Assembly (NCBI GenBank): GCA_936928855.1
Contig: CAKZHZ010000069.1
Location: 1 to 64,000 of the forward strand
DNA length: 64,000 nucleotides
From: an uncultured Polycyclovorans sp.
GTDB taxonomy: Bacteria; Pseudomonadota; Gammaproteobacteria; Nevskiales; Nevskiaceae
Direction: 5' to 3'
Shown: positions 52,887 through 61,883 of the stretch, in pieces
Numbering within the stretch: the stretch's first letter is position 1
Layout: each line of letters begins with the position of its first letter
The notes under the pieces: model-generated
Database searches by the model: none
What the model saw: only the letters and a program-made list of their open reading frames with translations
What the model was told of the DNA's origin: nothing
Made by a program: the position numbers and the translations under genes

Positions 52887-53654
52887 TCAGTCCTTGTCGG
52901 CGTCCGCCGCATCACGGCAGAACGCCGGCACTTCCAGCGCGTCCAGCGGCGCCTCGTTCACCCGCACGTCGTGGGCTCGCAGGGCCTCGCAGATGCGGTG
53001 CAGCTGCGCATCCTGCTCCTGGATGTGGGTCAGCATCCGCGACAGCGTCTGGGCCACCGGGTCGGGCATGTCGCGGGACAGACCGTAGGCGTCGAAGCCA
53101 AGCGACTGGGCGAGCGCCGTATGGGCCTCGGAAGGCGCCTGCGCCTCTTGCACGATACGACCGGGAATCCCCACGGCGGTCGCCCCGGCGGGCACCGTCT
53201 TGACCACCACCGAGTTCGAACCGACCCGGGCCCCGGCGCCGATCTCGATCGGGCCGAGCACCTTGGCACCGGCGCCGATCACGACGCCGTCACCCAGCGT
53301 CGGATGACGCTTGCCACTGTTCCAGCTGACGCCGCCCAGGGTCACGCCGTGATACAGCGTCACGTCATCGCCGATCTCGGCGGTTTCGCCAATCACCACC
53401 CCCATGCCGTGGTCGATGAACAGCCGACGTCCGATGCGGGCTCCGGGGTGAATCTCGATGCCTGTCAGCCACCGCCAGAGGCCGGCGTGCCAGCGCGCCA
53501 ACCAGCGCAGCCCCCGGCGCCAGAGCCAGTGGCTCAGACGGTGCGCCCAGACCGCATGCAGGCCCGGATAACAGGTCAGCACCTCCCAGGTGGTCCGGGC
53601 AGCCGGATCCCGCTGGAAAACACTGTCAATGTCGTCTCGAATGCGCTCAAACAT
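52887..53654 (-). CDS. cysE: Serine O-acetyltransferase
   Basis: First enzyme of cysteine synthesis, making O-acetylserine from serine and acetyl-CoA. The 255-residue protein starts MFERIRDDIDSVFQRDPAA and has the left-handed beta-helix region GVVIGETAEIGDDVTLYHG and GVTLGGVSWNSGKRHP. The ATG at 53654 fits the family; a longer frame upstream has no similarity. It leads the operon with two cysteine desulfurases, linking cysteine supply and sulfur mobilisation. In Pseudomonas cysE is also the upstream neighbour of isc. Confidence 0.95.
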   Translation of the reverse strand: MFERIRDDIDSVFQRDPAARTTWEVLTCYPGLHAVWAHRLSHWLWRRGLRWLARWHAGLWRWLTGIEIHPGARIGRRLFIDHGMGVVIGETAEIGDDVTLYHGVTLGGVSWNSGKRHPTLGDGVVIGAGAKVLGPIEIGAGARVGSNSVVVKTVPAGATAVGIPGRIVQEAQAPSEAHTALAQSLGFDAYGLSRDMPDPVAQTLSRMLTHIQEQDAQLHRICEALRAHDVRVNEAPLDALEVPAFCRDAADADKD

Positions 53655-53710
53655 GGGCGGACCTTTCCGCAATGGACGCGTAGTGTAGTGCTTCGGCCTG
53701 AGACGCAACG

Positions 53711-53738
53711 AAAAAGGCCCGGCACATGGCCGGGCCTT
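53711..53738 (-). terminator. Terminator of the H-NS-like gene
   Basis: The 10-bp stem AAGGCCCGGC/GCCGGGCCTT (53714-53723 with 53729-53738) with a 5-base loop is followed on the minus strand by T's (53711-53715). It lies 18 bases past the hns stop and isolates it from cysE. Confidence 0.88.
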
Positions 53739-53756
53739 CGAAAAGCTGCAACGCGT

Positions 53757-54056
53757 TCAGCCGATCAGGAAGCTGTCGCGCGACTTGCCGGCGGCTTCAG
53801 CCTCGGCCAACCAGCGCGGCAGTCGCCCGCGTCCGGACCAGGTTTCACCCGATGCCGGATCCCGATACTTCGGCGCCACCTTGGACTTCTTGCCACCGCG
53901 GCCGCCGCGCCCTCCCAGATCCGCCACCGTGATGCCGTGCTGCGCCATCTTTTCCTTGATCTCATTGATCACGGTCTGGAGCTCAGCGCGCCGCACCGAT
54001 TCGGCTTCCTGCTTGAGTTGTTCGATTTGCTGCAAAAGATCCTGATAACGGGCCAT
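53757..54056 (-). CDS. H-NS-family nucleoid-associated protein
   Basis: DNA-binding protein that silences AT-rich, often foreign, DNA. The 99-residue protein has an N-terminal coiled-coil oligomerisation region (YQDLLQQIEQLKQEAES) and the C-terminal motif KYRDPASGETWSGRGRLPRW, an excellent match to the H-NS DNA-binding core. The start at 54056 (MARYQDLL) gives normal length. Monocistronic. In Pseudomonas this position between cysE and secF is held by trmH and suhB. Confidence 0.93.
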   Translation of the reverse strand: MARYQDLLQQIEQLKQEAESVRRAELQTVINEIKEKMAQHGITVADLGGRGGRGGKKSKVAPKYRDPASGETWSGRGRLPRWLAEAEAAGKSRDSFLIG

Positions 54057-54139
54057 GAAATATTCCGGAGTCAAAATGAGAAACGGGCGGCAATCTTAAA
54101 CAGTGAAAATAGCCGGATCAAATACTCAAGACTTTCGGA

Positions 54140-55066
54140 TCAAGGCGTATCGTCTTCTTCCTCCTGACTGGGCAGCAAATCCTCCCGGGTCACACCCAGC
54201 ACCAAAACCATCGAGCTGGCGATGAAAATCGAGGAATACGTCCCGACGATAATGCCCACGATCAAGGCGATGGAAAATCCATGGACGGCACTTCCGCCCA
54301 GGAAAAACAGGGAGGTCAGCACGAACAAGGTCGTGCCGCCGGTAACGATCGTTCTCGCAAGCGTCTGATTGACCGAAAGATTCACCACATCGACCGTGGA
54401 AGCCCGCCGCTGGTCGATAAAGTTTTCGCGAATACGGTCATACACCACGATGGTGTCGTTCAAGGAGTAGCCGATCAACGCCAGAATGGCCGCCAGCACG
54501 GTGAGGTCGAACTCGACACCGAACAGCGCAAACCAGCCCAAAACCAACAGCGCGTCATGCACGGTCGCGACAATGGAGCCCACCGCAAACTTCCATTCGA
54601 AACGGAACGCCACATAAATCAGGATGCCGATAATCGCGAACAACGCCGCGAGCGCCCCGTCCGTGGCCAGCTCATCACCGACCTGTGGCCCGACGAATTC
54701 GACCCGGCGGACTTCCAGTGCGGTCCCACCGGCGGACAGCGCATCAACCACCCGGGTGGAGATCTGATCCGCCCCATCCTCGGCATCCGGCCCGAGGCGA
54801 ATCATGACGTCGGTGGAGGAGCCGAAGTACTGCACGGTGGCCCCGACCAGACCGGCGTCGTCGAGCTGCGCCCGTACCGGATCCAGCGACACCGGCTCGG
54901 GATAGCTGACTTCGACCAGCACCCCACCGCTGAAGTCCAGCCCGAAGTTCATGCCCCGCAGGCCGACCAGCGCCAACGACACCAGCGTGGTGACCACGGC
55001 GAACACCAGCATGGGCTTGCGGATGCCCATGAAATTGATATTGGGAACACGCGAGAGAATACGCAT
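54140..55066 (-). CDS. secF: Protein-export membrane protein SecF
   Basis: Inner-membrane partner of SecD that uses the proton motive force to pull proteins across. The 308-residue protein has six membrane segments, FGLDFSGGVLVEVSYPEPV in the first half, and IGYSLNDTIVVYDRIRENF, the diagnostic RND-like helix 4 motif. Eleven bases after secD. Confidence 0.97.
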   Translation of the reverse strand: MRILSRVPNINFMGIRKPMLVFAVVTTLVSLALVGLRGMNFGLDFSGGVLVEVSYPEPVSLDPVRAQLDDAGLVGATVQYFGSSTDVMIRLGPDAEDGADQISTRVVDALSAGGTALEVRRVEFVGPQVGDELATDGALAALFAIIGILIYVAFRFEWKFAVGSIVATVHDALLVLGWFALFGVEFDLTVLAAILALIGYSLNDTIVVYDRIRENFIDQRRASTVDVVNLSVNQTLARTIVTGGTTLFVLTSLFFLGGSAVHGFSIALIVGIIVGTYSSIFIASSMVLVLGVTREDLLPSQEEEDDTP

Positions 55067-55077
55067 GATTCAGCCCC

Positions 55078-56931
55078 TCAGACCGGCAGGTCGCGCAGAC
55101 TGCGTCGCGCGAACAGCAGGTGGACCAGCGCCCGGCTGGCAACGATGGCGGTAAACATCGAGGTGGCAATGCCGATCGACAGCGTCACGGCAAAACCCTT
55201 GACCGGACCACTGCCCAGCGCAAACAGCACCACCGCCGCAATCAGCGTGGTGAGCTGGGAATCGGCAATGGTGAGGAAGGCGCGCCCATAACCCGACTCA
55301 ATGGCCTCGTGCGGGGAGGCACCACCGGAGAGCTCCTCGCGAATCCGCTCGTAGATCAGCACGTTGGCGTCGACCGCCATCCCCAGGGTCAGCACGATGC
55401 CGGCGATCCCCGGCATGGTCAGTGTGGCCTGGATGGCGGACATCACCGCCACCAGCAACACCAGGTTCAGCACCAGGGCGACGTTCGCCACCAGGCCGAA
55501 CACGTTGTAGTAGACCGCCATGAAGACCATCACCGCGATCAACCCGATCAAGGCCGCCATCTGGCCTTGCGCGATGTTGTCCGCCCCCAGGCTGGGGCCC
55601 ACCGTCCGTTCCTCGACGATCTCCACCGGCGCCGCCAGGGCGCCCGCCCGCAGCAGCAGCGAGAGGTCATGCGCCTCCTTGCTGGTGAGTCCGGTGGTCT
55701 GGAACCGCTTGCCGAACACGCCGCGGATGGTGGCGATGGAAATCACCTCCTCCACTTCGCGCTGCTCGCGCATCGGCTCGCCCTTGGCGTTGTAGTTGGT
55801 GACCACTTCACGCTCCCGGAACAGCACCGCCATCGGCTTGCCGACATTGGCTTCGGTAAACGCGAACATGCGTTTGGCGCCCGCACCGTCGAGCGTGACG
55901 CTGACTGCTGGCTGGCCGTTCTCGTCCACCGTCGCCGAGGCGTCGATGAGCTGGGAGCCCGCCGCGATGATCTCGCGCTTGAGCAGTACCGGCCGGTTGC
56001 CCTCGCGGGTGTAGAACAGTTCGGTCCCCGACGGCGCCAGGCCACTGGCCGCAGCGGCATAGGCATCCCCGTCTTCCACCACCGCACGGTATTCCAGGGT
56101 GGCGGTGGCGCCCAGCAGATCCTTGACCCGCGAAGGATCCTGTACTCCCGGCAGCTGCACCACGATGCGCGCGGCCCCCTGACGCTGCACCACCGGCTCC
56201 GCCACCCCCAGCTGATTGACGCGATTGCGCAGGGTGGTGAGGTTCTGACGTACCGCGAAGTCCACCAACCGCTTGGCCTCCTCCTCCGACAGCCTTGCCG
56301 TCAACACCAGAGGGTCGTCCTGACCGGGGCTCAGCGCCAACTCCGGAAACTCGGATGACAGAGCCGCCTGCGCCGCCGCCGCACGTGCACTGTCGGGGAA
56401 CTCCAGGCGGACACTGTCACCCTCTGCACGACGCCCGCTGTAGCGGATGTTCTCCCGCCGCAGAAAGGCCGGCAGGTCGTTGAGGTAGCGTTCCTGGGCC
56501 CGCACAAAGATGTCGTCGACGTCCACCTCAAGCAGGAAGTGCACGCCGCCACGAAGGTCCAGGCCCAGATTCATTGGCTTCGCGCCCAGGCCCTGCAGCC
56601 AGGCCGGCGTTTTCGGCACCAGGTTGAGGGCCACTCCGTAGCCCCGGCCCAGCGCCGGTCGCAGCAGGTCCGCCGCCTCCAGCTGGTCATCCGCCGATCC
56701 GAATCGCACCACCCACTGCGCACCTTCCAGACGGCTCGACAGCGGTGTGATGCCTTCCGCCGACAACGCGGCCTCGATCGGAGCGGCAACGGACTCGGGG
56801 GGCGGACTGCCGTCGTCGCGCACGATCTGTACGGCGGGATCGTCGCCGAAGAGGTTCGGCGCGGCATAGATCACGCCCACCAGCGCCACCAGCGCCAGCA
56901 GGACAAACTTCCAGGTGGGATAGGGCTTCAT
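55078..56931 (-). CDS. secD: Protein-export membrane protein SecD
   Basis: Larger subunit of the SecDF motor. The 617-residue protein has an N-terminal membrane helix, the periplasmic P1 domain with GLDLRGGVHFLLEV, and a C-terminal block of five helices including LTLGMAVDANVLIYERIREE. Normal length. Order yajC-secD-secF is conserved; tgt, usually upstream of yajC, is absent. Confidence 0.98.
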   Translation of the reverse strand: MKPYPTWKFVLLALVALVGVIYAAPNLFGDDPAVQIVRDDGSPPPESVAAPIEAALSAEGITPLSSRLEGAQWVVRFGSADDQLEAADLLRPALGRGYGVALNLVPKTPAWLQGLGAKPMNLGLDLRGGVHFLLEVDVDDIFVRAQERYLNDLPAFLRRENIRYSGRRAEGDSVRLEFPDSARAAAAQAALSSEFPELALSPGQDDPLVLTARLSEEEAKRLVDFAVRQNLTTLRNRVNQLGVAEPVVQRQGAARIVVQLPGVQDPSRVKDLLGATATLEYRAVVEDGDAYAAAASGLAPSGTELFYTREGNRPVLLKREIIAAGSQLIDASATVDENGQPAVSVTLDGAGAKRMFAFTEANVGKPMAVLFREREVVTNYNAKGEPMREQREVEEVISIATIRGVFGKRFQTTGLTSKEAHDLSLLLRAGALAAPVEIVEERTVGPSLGADNIAQGQMAALIGLIAVMVFMAVYYNVFGLVANVALVLNLVLLVAVMSAIQATLTMPGIAGIVLTLGMAVDANVLIYERIREELSGGASPHEAIESGYGRAFLTIADSQLTTLIAAVVLFALGSGPVKGFAVTLSIGIATSMFTAIVASRALVHLLFARRSLRDLPV

Positions 56932-56980
56932 GCGCGAACGCAGGCGGTCTCCCGCCCGCGTGTTCCATGCAAATGAGGGG

Positions 56981-57310
56981 TTACAGCGCTTTCAGGGTGC
57001 CTTTGGGCAGCACGCTGGCAATCGCCGGCTTCTGTACCTTGATGGCGACGTTGTCCGCCACTTCAAGGGTGACATAGGCCTCGCCGATATCGGTGACCTT
57101 GCCGGCCAACCCGCCGCTGGTGACCACCTCATCTCCCTTGGAGAGCGCACCGAGCATCTGCTTGTGCTCCTTGTTGCGCTTCATCTGTGGGCGAATCAGC
57201 ATGAAATAGAACAGCACCACCAGCAGGATCAGCGGGAAGAACTGCATCAGGGCGCTGGGCTGCGCGGCGGCTTGCTGCGCATGCGCAGCCGGGATCAACC
57301 AGTCGAACAC
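56981..57310 (-). CDS. yajC: Sec translocon accessory protein YajC
   Basis: Small bitopic membrane protein copurifying with SecDF. The 109-residue product has one helix (FFPLILLVVLFYFMLIRPQ) and the basic RPQMKRNKEHKQML after it, both diagnostic. The start is the GTG at 57310 (VFDWLIPAAHAQ), with GGAG about eight bases upstream; further in-frame codons run into the patatin gene. The window holds yajC directly after a patatin gene. Confidence 0.94.
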   Translation of the reverse strand: MFDWLIPAAHAQQAAAQPSALMQFFPLILLVVLFYFMLIRPQMKRNKEHKQMLGALSKGDEVVTSGGLAGKVTDIGEAYVTLEVADNVAIKVQKPAIASVLPKGTLKAL

Positions 57311-57344
57311 CGTTAACTCCGTCAAGGATCGGGACAGCGCGGGA

Positions 57345-58589
57345 TTATTGCACAGCAGCCGATTCCCTCCGATCCGCCACGCCCTCGCACAGGAACGCTT
57401 CGATCTCATCAATCCGCGCCTGGGCGTCGCGCATGCCCAACGCGATGAGGTCGCGGGTGAAGGCGCGATCGAACAACAGGTAACTGGCAAGGTCGGCGCT
57501 CTGCGCGTCAGGAGTACCCAAACCGCTCATCAGATAGCGCACATGGCGCGGCAGCCGGTGTTCCAGCGTTCGGGCCATCACGGCGATATCGGCTGATGGC
57601 GAGATCGACAGCGCGGCGATCGGGCGCATCGGCTCCTGGGCCGGAGTCGCCGCCGTGAACCCGGGTGCACCCTGCGCGGCGACAAGGGCATTCATCCGAT
57701 GCAGGTGGTCGATGTCGGCATCCAGGTGATCCAGGAAGATGGCGTTCAGAAACACCCCACAGACCTGCGCCAGCGGCGGCCGGCCAGGGGCCGGCAACAC
57801 ATGCCCGTCCGCCGCCAGTTCGACGCTCAGCAGCCGGTCCGCCGTTTCTGGACACCGCACCCCGATGGACAGCAACCGACCGGCCCCCAGACGGATCGCG
57901 GGACTCAGCGGCGTGGTCAGCCGCAATGCTCCGTCACCGAAGTAGGTCACCATGCCCCGAACTGCCAACGGCACCGGCGGAAACACGATGGGGATCGCCG
58001 CCGAGGCCCGGATGTGATCCACCGACAGGGTCGTCGGCAGCGCCACTCGCCGTCGCTTGTTCCACAACGGCAGCCCCTCGCGCCCCTGAACAAAGGTGAA
58101 AGCCTTGCCGGAGTGGTACCCCGTAGCGGTCACCGCCAGGGCATCCAGATGGCCTTCGCGGATGCCGGCCGCCACGCCTTCCATCGGCAGGTGACGTCCC
58201 AGAAAATCGCGCAACGGGCTGGCATCGAACAGCGACTCGGCGCGCCCACCGCCAATCAGCCCGCCGAGTGCCAGGTCGATCGCCAGTCGCCCGCCGCCGC
58301 GCGCCAGCGCCTTCAGGTCGGTGCGGAACACATCGGTCACGCCCAGCCCCGCCCACAACACCGCCAGGCGTTCGGCCCCGACCTCGAAGTCCGAGGCAAA
58401 TGCTGCCACCGCAGCCCCATTGATGGCACCCGCCGAGGCGCCGGTCACAATGCGGAACGGCAGCGGGCGGCCACGCAACGCCGGAATCTGGCTGATGCGC
58501 TTGAGCACCCCGGCCTGGTAAGCCCCCCGCGCGCCGCCGGCGGTGAGCACCAGGGCAGCCGGCCCATCGGAAATTGCCGTTTTGGTCAT
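57345..58589 (-). CDS. Patatin-like phospholipase
   Basis: Serine lipid acyl hydrolase of 414 residues. It has the oxyanion GGARGAYQAGVL, the nucleophile GASAGAING (G-x-S-x-G) and the dyad aspartate in FGDGALRLTTPLSP (DGA). The ATG at 58589 follows a GGAGG ribosome-binding site; a longer frame upstream overlaps the divergent gene's leader. No signal peptide is apparent, so it is probably cytoplasmic or peripheral. It lies 34 bases upstream of yajC on the same strand. Confidence 0.9.
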   Translation of the reverse strand: MTKTAISDGPAALVLTAGGARGAYQAGVLKRISQIPALRGRPLPFRIVTGASAGAINGAAVAAFASDFEVGAERLAVLWAGLGVTDVFRTDLKALARGGGRLAIDLALGGLIGGGRAESLFDASPLRDFLGRHLPMEGVAAGIREGHLDALAVTATGYHSGKAFTFVQGREGLPLWNKRRRVALPTTLSVDHIRASAAIPIVFPPVPLAVRGMVTYFGDGALRLTTPLSPAIRLGAGRLLSIGVRCPETADRLLSVELAADGHVLPAPGRPPLAQVCGVFLNAIFLDHLDADIDHLHRMNALVAAQGAPGFTAATPAQEPMRPIAALSISPSADIAVMARTLEHRLPRHVRYLMSGLGTPDAQSADLASYLLFDRAFTRDLIALGMRDAQARIDEIEAFLCEGVADRRESAAVQ

Positions 58590-58739
58590 GCGCCCTCCGA
58601 ACACCCGTGAATCGGGCTTTCCCTGCCTCAAAACCCGGCAAGTTCGGTGCCAAAACAACGGCATCTCATCCGCAAAGAGGAGGCGGCGACAGGGGCACGG
58701 CGACAGCATGCGCAAAAATCGACACGGGGAGCTTCGACC

Positions 58740-59612
58740 ATGGCCGCCACACGCCGAGACCACAGCCGCATCCTGATGGCCTACCTGCTTTGCATCGCGG
58801 CGGCGGCAGGCACCCTGATGCTGCTGCCCCTGCCCGCGCCCTGGGACAGCTTCGCCGCCGATGTGGTGGCTACCGTGGTGATCTTCGGCTTCAGCCTCGC
58901 CTACCGGAACTCAAGCTTCTACGACGCCTACTGGAGCGTGATCCCGCCGCTGCTGGCCGTGTACTGGTATGTCGATCACGGCGGCGTGCCGGTTGATCCG
59001 ATGCGCGCCGGACTGGTGATCGCCCTGGTCTGGCTGTGGGGCATTCGCCTGACCGCCAACTGGGCCGTGCACTGGGGCGGACTGACCCACGAGGACTGGC
59101 GCTACCCCCTGGTTCGGGCCCGGGCCGGGCGATTCGGGACCCTGGCAGATTTCCTGGGTATCCACCTGTTTCCCACGGTGCAGGTCTTTCTCGCCTGCCT
59201 GCCCGTTTACGCCGTGATGACCCGCGGGCAGGCGCCCCTGGGCTGGCTGGATGCCCTGGCCACCTTCGTCACGCTCGGGGCCATCCTCATCGAGACCGTG
59301 GCGGACCTGCAGCTGCATGCGTACCTCCGCCAGCGCACACCCGGGGGCATCATCCGCCACGGCCTGTGGGCGTGGTCGCGGCACCCCAATTACTTTGGCG
59401 AACTGAGCTTCTGGTGGGGCCTGATGCTGTTTGGCCTGGCGGCCGCGCCCGATCAGTGGTTCTGGATTGCGCCGGGCGCCCTGGCGATGACCGCGATGTT
59501 CGTGTTTGCCAGCATCCCCTTCATGGACAAACGCAGCGTCGAGCGGCGCCCGGCGTATGCCGAGCACATGCGCCAGGTCTCCGCCCTCGTTCCCCTGCCC
59601 CCCAAACGATAG
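58740..59612 (+). CDS. DUF1295 membrane protein (steroid 5-alpha-reductase-like)
   Basis: A 290-residue integral membrane protein with six to seven helices. The C-terminal GLWAWSRHPNYFGELSFWWG and DKRSVERRPAYAEHMRQVSAL are hallmarks of DUF1295, related to steroid 5-alpha reductases and isoprenylcysteine methyltransferases. ATG at 58740 has a GGGAG ribosome-binding site. Substrate unknown; a hydrophobic reduction or methylation is likely. It heads a plus-strand run of four genes and is divergent from the patatin gene. Confidence 0.88.
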   Translation: MAATRRDHSRILMAYLLCIAAAAGTLMLLPLPAPWDSFAADVVATVVIFGFSLAYRNSSFYDAYWSVIPPLLAVYWYVDHGGVPVDPMRAGLVIALVWLWGIRLTANWAVHWGGLTHEDWRYPLVRARAGRFGTLADFLGIHLFPTVQVFLACLPVYAVMTRGQAPLGWLDALATFVTLGAILIETVADLQLHAYLRQRTPGGIIRHGLWAWSRHPNYFGELSFWWGLMLFGLAAAPDQWFWIAPGALAMTAMFVFASIPFMDKRSVERRPAYAEHMRQVSALVPLPPKR

Positions 59613-59667
59613 ACAGGTTTCGCTGCGACAATCGGCGGCGACGCGCGGGCAGCGTAGGCTATACGCC

Positions 59668-60225
59668 ATGAACGCTGCACTCGCCGAAGTCGAATCGTGG
59701 ATGCGCCAGGTCGTGGTCGGCCTCGGCTTGTGCCCCTTTGCCGCCCACCCGTTGCAGCACGGACGGGTGCGCCTCAGCCTCGGCACCGCCACTGACGAAG
59801 CCGGCCTGCTGGCGCTGCTTGCCGACGAATGTCGCCGCCTGGACGCAACGCTTGCCACTCAGCTGGAAACCACCGTCATCGTCGTTCCAGAGCTGCTGCA
59901 CGACTTTGCGGCGTACAACGACTTTCTGGACCCGGCCGAAGCGCTGTTGCGCGAGCACGGCTGGGAGGGCACTTACCAGATCGCCAGCTTTCACCCGCAC
60001 TACCGATTTGCCGGCACCGTTCCGGATGACCCCGGCAACCTCACCAACCGCGCTCCCTACCCACTGCTGCACCTGCTGCGCGAGGCCAGCGTCGCCGCCG
60101 TGCTCGATGACGGTGCCGACAGCGACGCCATCAGCGCGCGCAACATCCGCCGCCTCACCGCCCTGACCTCGACACAACGACACCAGTTGTTCGGCGCTCG
60201 TGTCGGCACGGACGGCACCGCATGA
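59668..60225 (+). CDS. DUF1415 family protein
   Basis: A 185-residue cytoplasmic protein. The N-terminal WMRQVVVGLGLCPFAAHP and the central YQIASFHPHYRFAG, followed by LTNRAPYPLLHLLRE, define DUF1415. Conserved Cys and His residues suggest an enzyme, but no activity is established. It overlaps the lipocalin gene by four bases. Confidence 0.88.
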   Translation: MNAALAEVESWMRQVVVGLGLCPFAAHPLQHGRVRLSLGTATDEAGLLALLADECRRLDATLATQLETTVIVVPELLHDFAAYNDFLDPAEALLREHGWEGTYQIASFHPHYRFAGTVPDDPGNLTNRAPYPLLHLLREASVAAVLDDGADSDAISARNIRRLTALTSTQRHQLFGARVGTDGTA

Positions 60226-60755
60226 TGCGACACCTCATCGCCTGGCTGATCGCCCTGTCACTGACGGGCTGCGCTTCCCTTGGCGAACACCGGCCGCCGA
60301 TCGATCGCGCCAGCGACGTTGATCTGGACCGGTTCATGGGAACCTGGTACGTCATCGCCCACATCCCCACTTTCATTGATCGCGGCGGGCACAATCAGGT
60401 CGAGCACTACGCACTGAACCCGGACGGCAGCATTGCCACCACCTTCAGCTTCAACGCCGGGGGCTTTGACGGCGAGCGCAAGGTCTACACCCCCACCGGT
60501 TTCGTCCGGGAGGGCACCGGCAACGCCGTCTGGGGCATGCAGTTCATCTGGCCGATCAAGGCGGAGTACGTGATCGCTGCGCTGGACGAGGACTATCAAG
60601 TGACGATCATCGCCCGCAGCAAGCGGGATCTCGTGTGGCTGCTGGCGCGCCGTCCGGCCATGGACGCCGTGGACTATCAACACTGGCTGTCGCAGATCGC
60701 CGATCTGGGATACGACATCGACACCGTGGTGCAGGTCCCCCAGCGCTGGCCCTGA
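60222..60755 (+). CDS. blc: Lipocalin lipoprotein (Blc-like)
   Basis: Outer-membrane lipocalin that binds lysophospholipids in E. coli. The 177-residue precursor has a lipoprotein signal (HLIAWLIALSLTGC), the lipocalin GxW motif in RFMGTWYVIA, and YVIAALDEDYQVTIIARSKR near the end of the barrel. Translationally coupled to the DUF1415 gene. Its company of membrane-lipid genes (patatin, DUF1295, MAPEG) hints at lipid repair or turnover, by inference only. Confidence 0.92.
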   Translation: MMRHLIAWLIALSLTGCASLGEHRPPIDRASDVDLDRFMGTWYVIAHIPTFIDRGGHNQVEHYALNPDGSIATTFSFNAGGFDGERKVYTPTGFVREGTGNAVWGMQFIWPIKAEYVIAALDEDYQVTIIARSKRDLVWLLARRPAMDAVDYQHWLSQIADLGYDIDTVVQVPQRWP

Positions 60756-60803
60756 AGCAACTGGCACTGATATTGCTGCGGAACCGTCGCAAGGAGGTTC
60801 TGC

Positions 60804-61358
60804 ATGCGTCAGGCAGCCGCGGTGACCGTGACGGTAGCACTGGTAGGGATTGATGAGCCCGACCGGCGCGCTGTGGTGTCCGCCATCTCCTCGCTGGCGG
60901 CCGCCCAGGCGCTGCCGGCACGACTGGACTGGGCCACAGAGGCGCAGGCCGACGTACTGGTCGTCAACATTGATCGCCCTGATGCCCCGGCACACCTTGA
61001 CGCGCTGACCGCGGCGATGCCGCGCGCCCTGTTGCGCTACTCGGCCCAGCGCGGCCCTCAAGTGGATGTTTCGCGCCCCATCCGGGTGCAGGGCCTACGC
61101 GATGCGCTGGTACGCGCCTTCGACGACACCCTGGCACGGCCCGCCCCGGTGGCGGACACGCCCCCAGCGGTAAACGGTTTCCGCTACCGCGGCGCCGCCC
61201 TGTTGCAAAGGGCCGGTGCGGCGGCAACTGCCGCCGCTGCGCCCGGGCAGCAGATGTACCGCGGTCGGCCGGTCGAAGGGGGCGACAACGCCCCCTCCGA
61301 AGGCGAGACGCCGGCATCCACCGGCACCTTGCGGGTGTATCGCGGCAAGGCGTACTGA
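60804..61358 (+). CDS. Uncharacterised protein: degenerate receiver-like domain plus three YRG motifs
   Basis: A 184-residue protein not recognised as a whole. Residues 1-108 have a CheY-like beta/alpha pattern: VALVGIDEPDRRAV (acidic residues 17 and 20), ADVLVVNIDRPD (a possible acceptor at Asn55 or Asp57) and SRPIRVQGLRDAL where a receiver has its KP motif. The conserved Lys is Arg, so phosphorylation is doubtful. The C-terminal, low-complexity part carries YRG three times (128-130, 152-154, 179-181), ending VYRGKAY, reminiscent of DUF4278. AAGGAGG precedes the ATG. It lies 48 bases after the lipocalin gene. Confidence 0.7.
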   Translation: MRQAAAVTVTVALVGIDEPDRRAVVSAISSLAAAQALPARLDWATEAQADVLVVNIDRPDAPAHLDALTAAMPRALLRYSAQRGPQVDVSRPIRVQGLRDALVRAFDDTLARPAPVADTPPAVNGFRYRGAALLQRAGAAATAAAAPGQQMYRGRPVEGGDNAPSEGETPASTGTLRVYRGKAY

Positions 61359-61384
61359 GCGCCCTCCGCGAGGACCGTATCGCG

Positions 61385-61795
61385 TTACAGGCCGGACACC
61401 AGCCCGCTGGCGATGTAGAGCATCAGCGCCACCTGGATGAAGAAGAAAGTGGCACGCGCCAGCACCAGCAGGAAACTCGTGCCCAGCAGGTGCACCACGA
61501 TCTGCCCGACCCGGGCGTACAGGATGTAGGCCGCCACGCTGTCAGCGACCTGCAGCTGACCGAGTGCCGCCGCCGCCAGGACGATTGCAGCGAACGGCGG
61601 CAGGCCTTCCAGGCAGTTCAGGTGTGCATGATGGGCCCGCGTCAGCACGGCAGGATCCGCCACCACATTGCCACGGGTCCAGGCATCGGCCTTGCGGCTG
61701 CCCAGCAGAACCTGCGGAACACGCGGCAAGGCGTAGGCCAGCGACATCAGCAGCGTCAGGGCGGCAAACAGCACCAAGGCATTCAAAGCAGTCAT
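61385..61795 (-). CDS. MAPEG-family membrane protein
   Basis: Four-helix membrane protein of 136 residues related to microsomal glutathione S-transferase and eicosanoid-metabolising proteins. It has a first helix (ALVLFAALTLLMSLAYAL), then RGNVVADPAVLTRAHHAHLNCLEGLPPFAA, here split as RAHHAHLNCLEGLPPF, the family signature with the conserved Glu, and two further helices. Convergent with the YRG-protein gene. Substrate unknown; gshB in this window would provide glutathione. Confidence 0.88.
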   Translation of the reverse strand: MTALNALVLFAALTLLMSLAYALPRVPQVLLGSRKADAWTRGNVVADPAVLTRAHHAHLNCLEGLPPFAAIVLAAAALGQLQVADSVAAYILYARVGQIVVHLLGTSFLLVLARATFFFIQVALMLYIASGLVSGL

Positions 61796-61883
61796 CGATA
61801 TCCCCCACGGTTATTGGAGGCGGTAAGGTAGCACTGCACGGAAAAAGTGCGTAGCACTACTCGCCACTTTGCCGCTTCACTCA

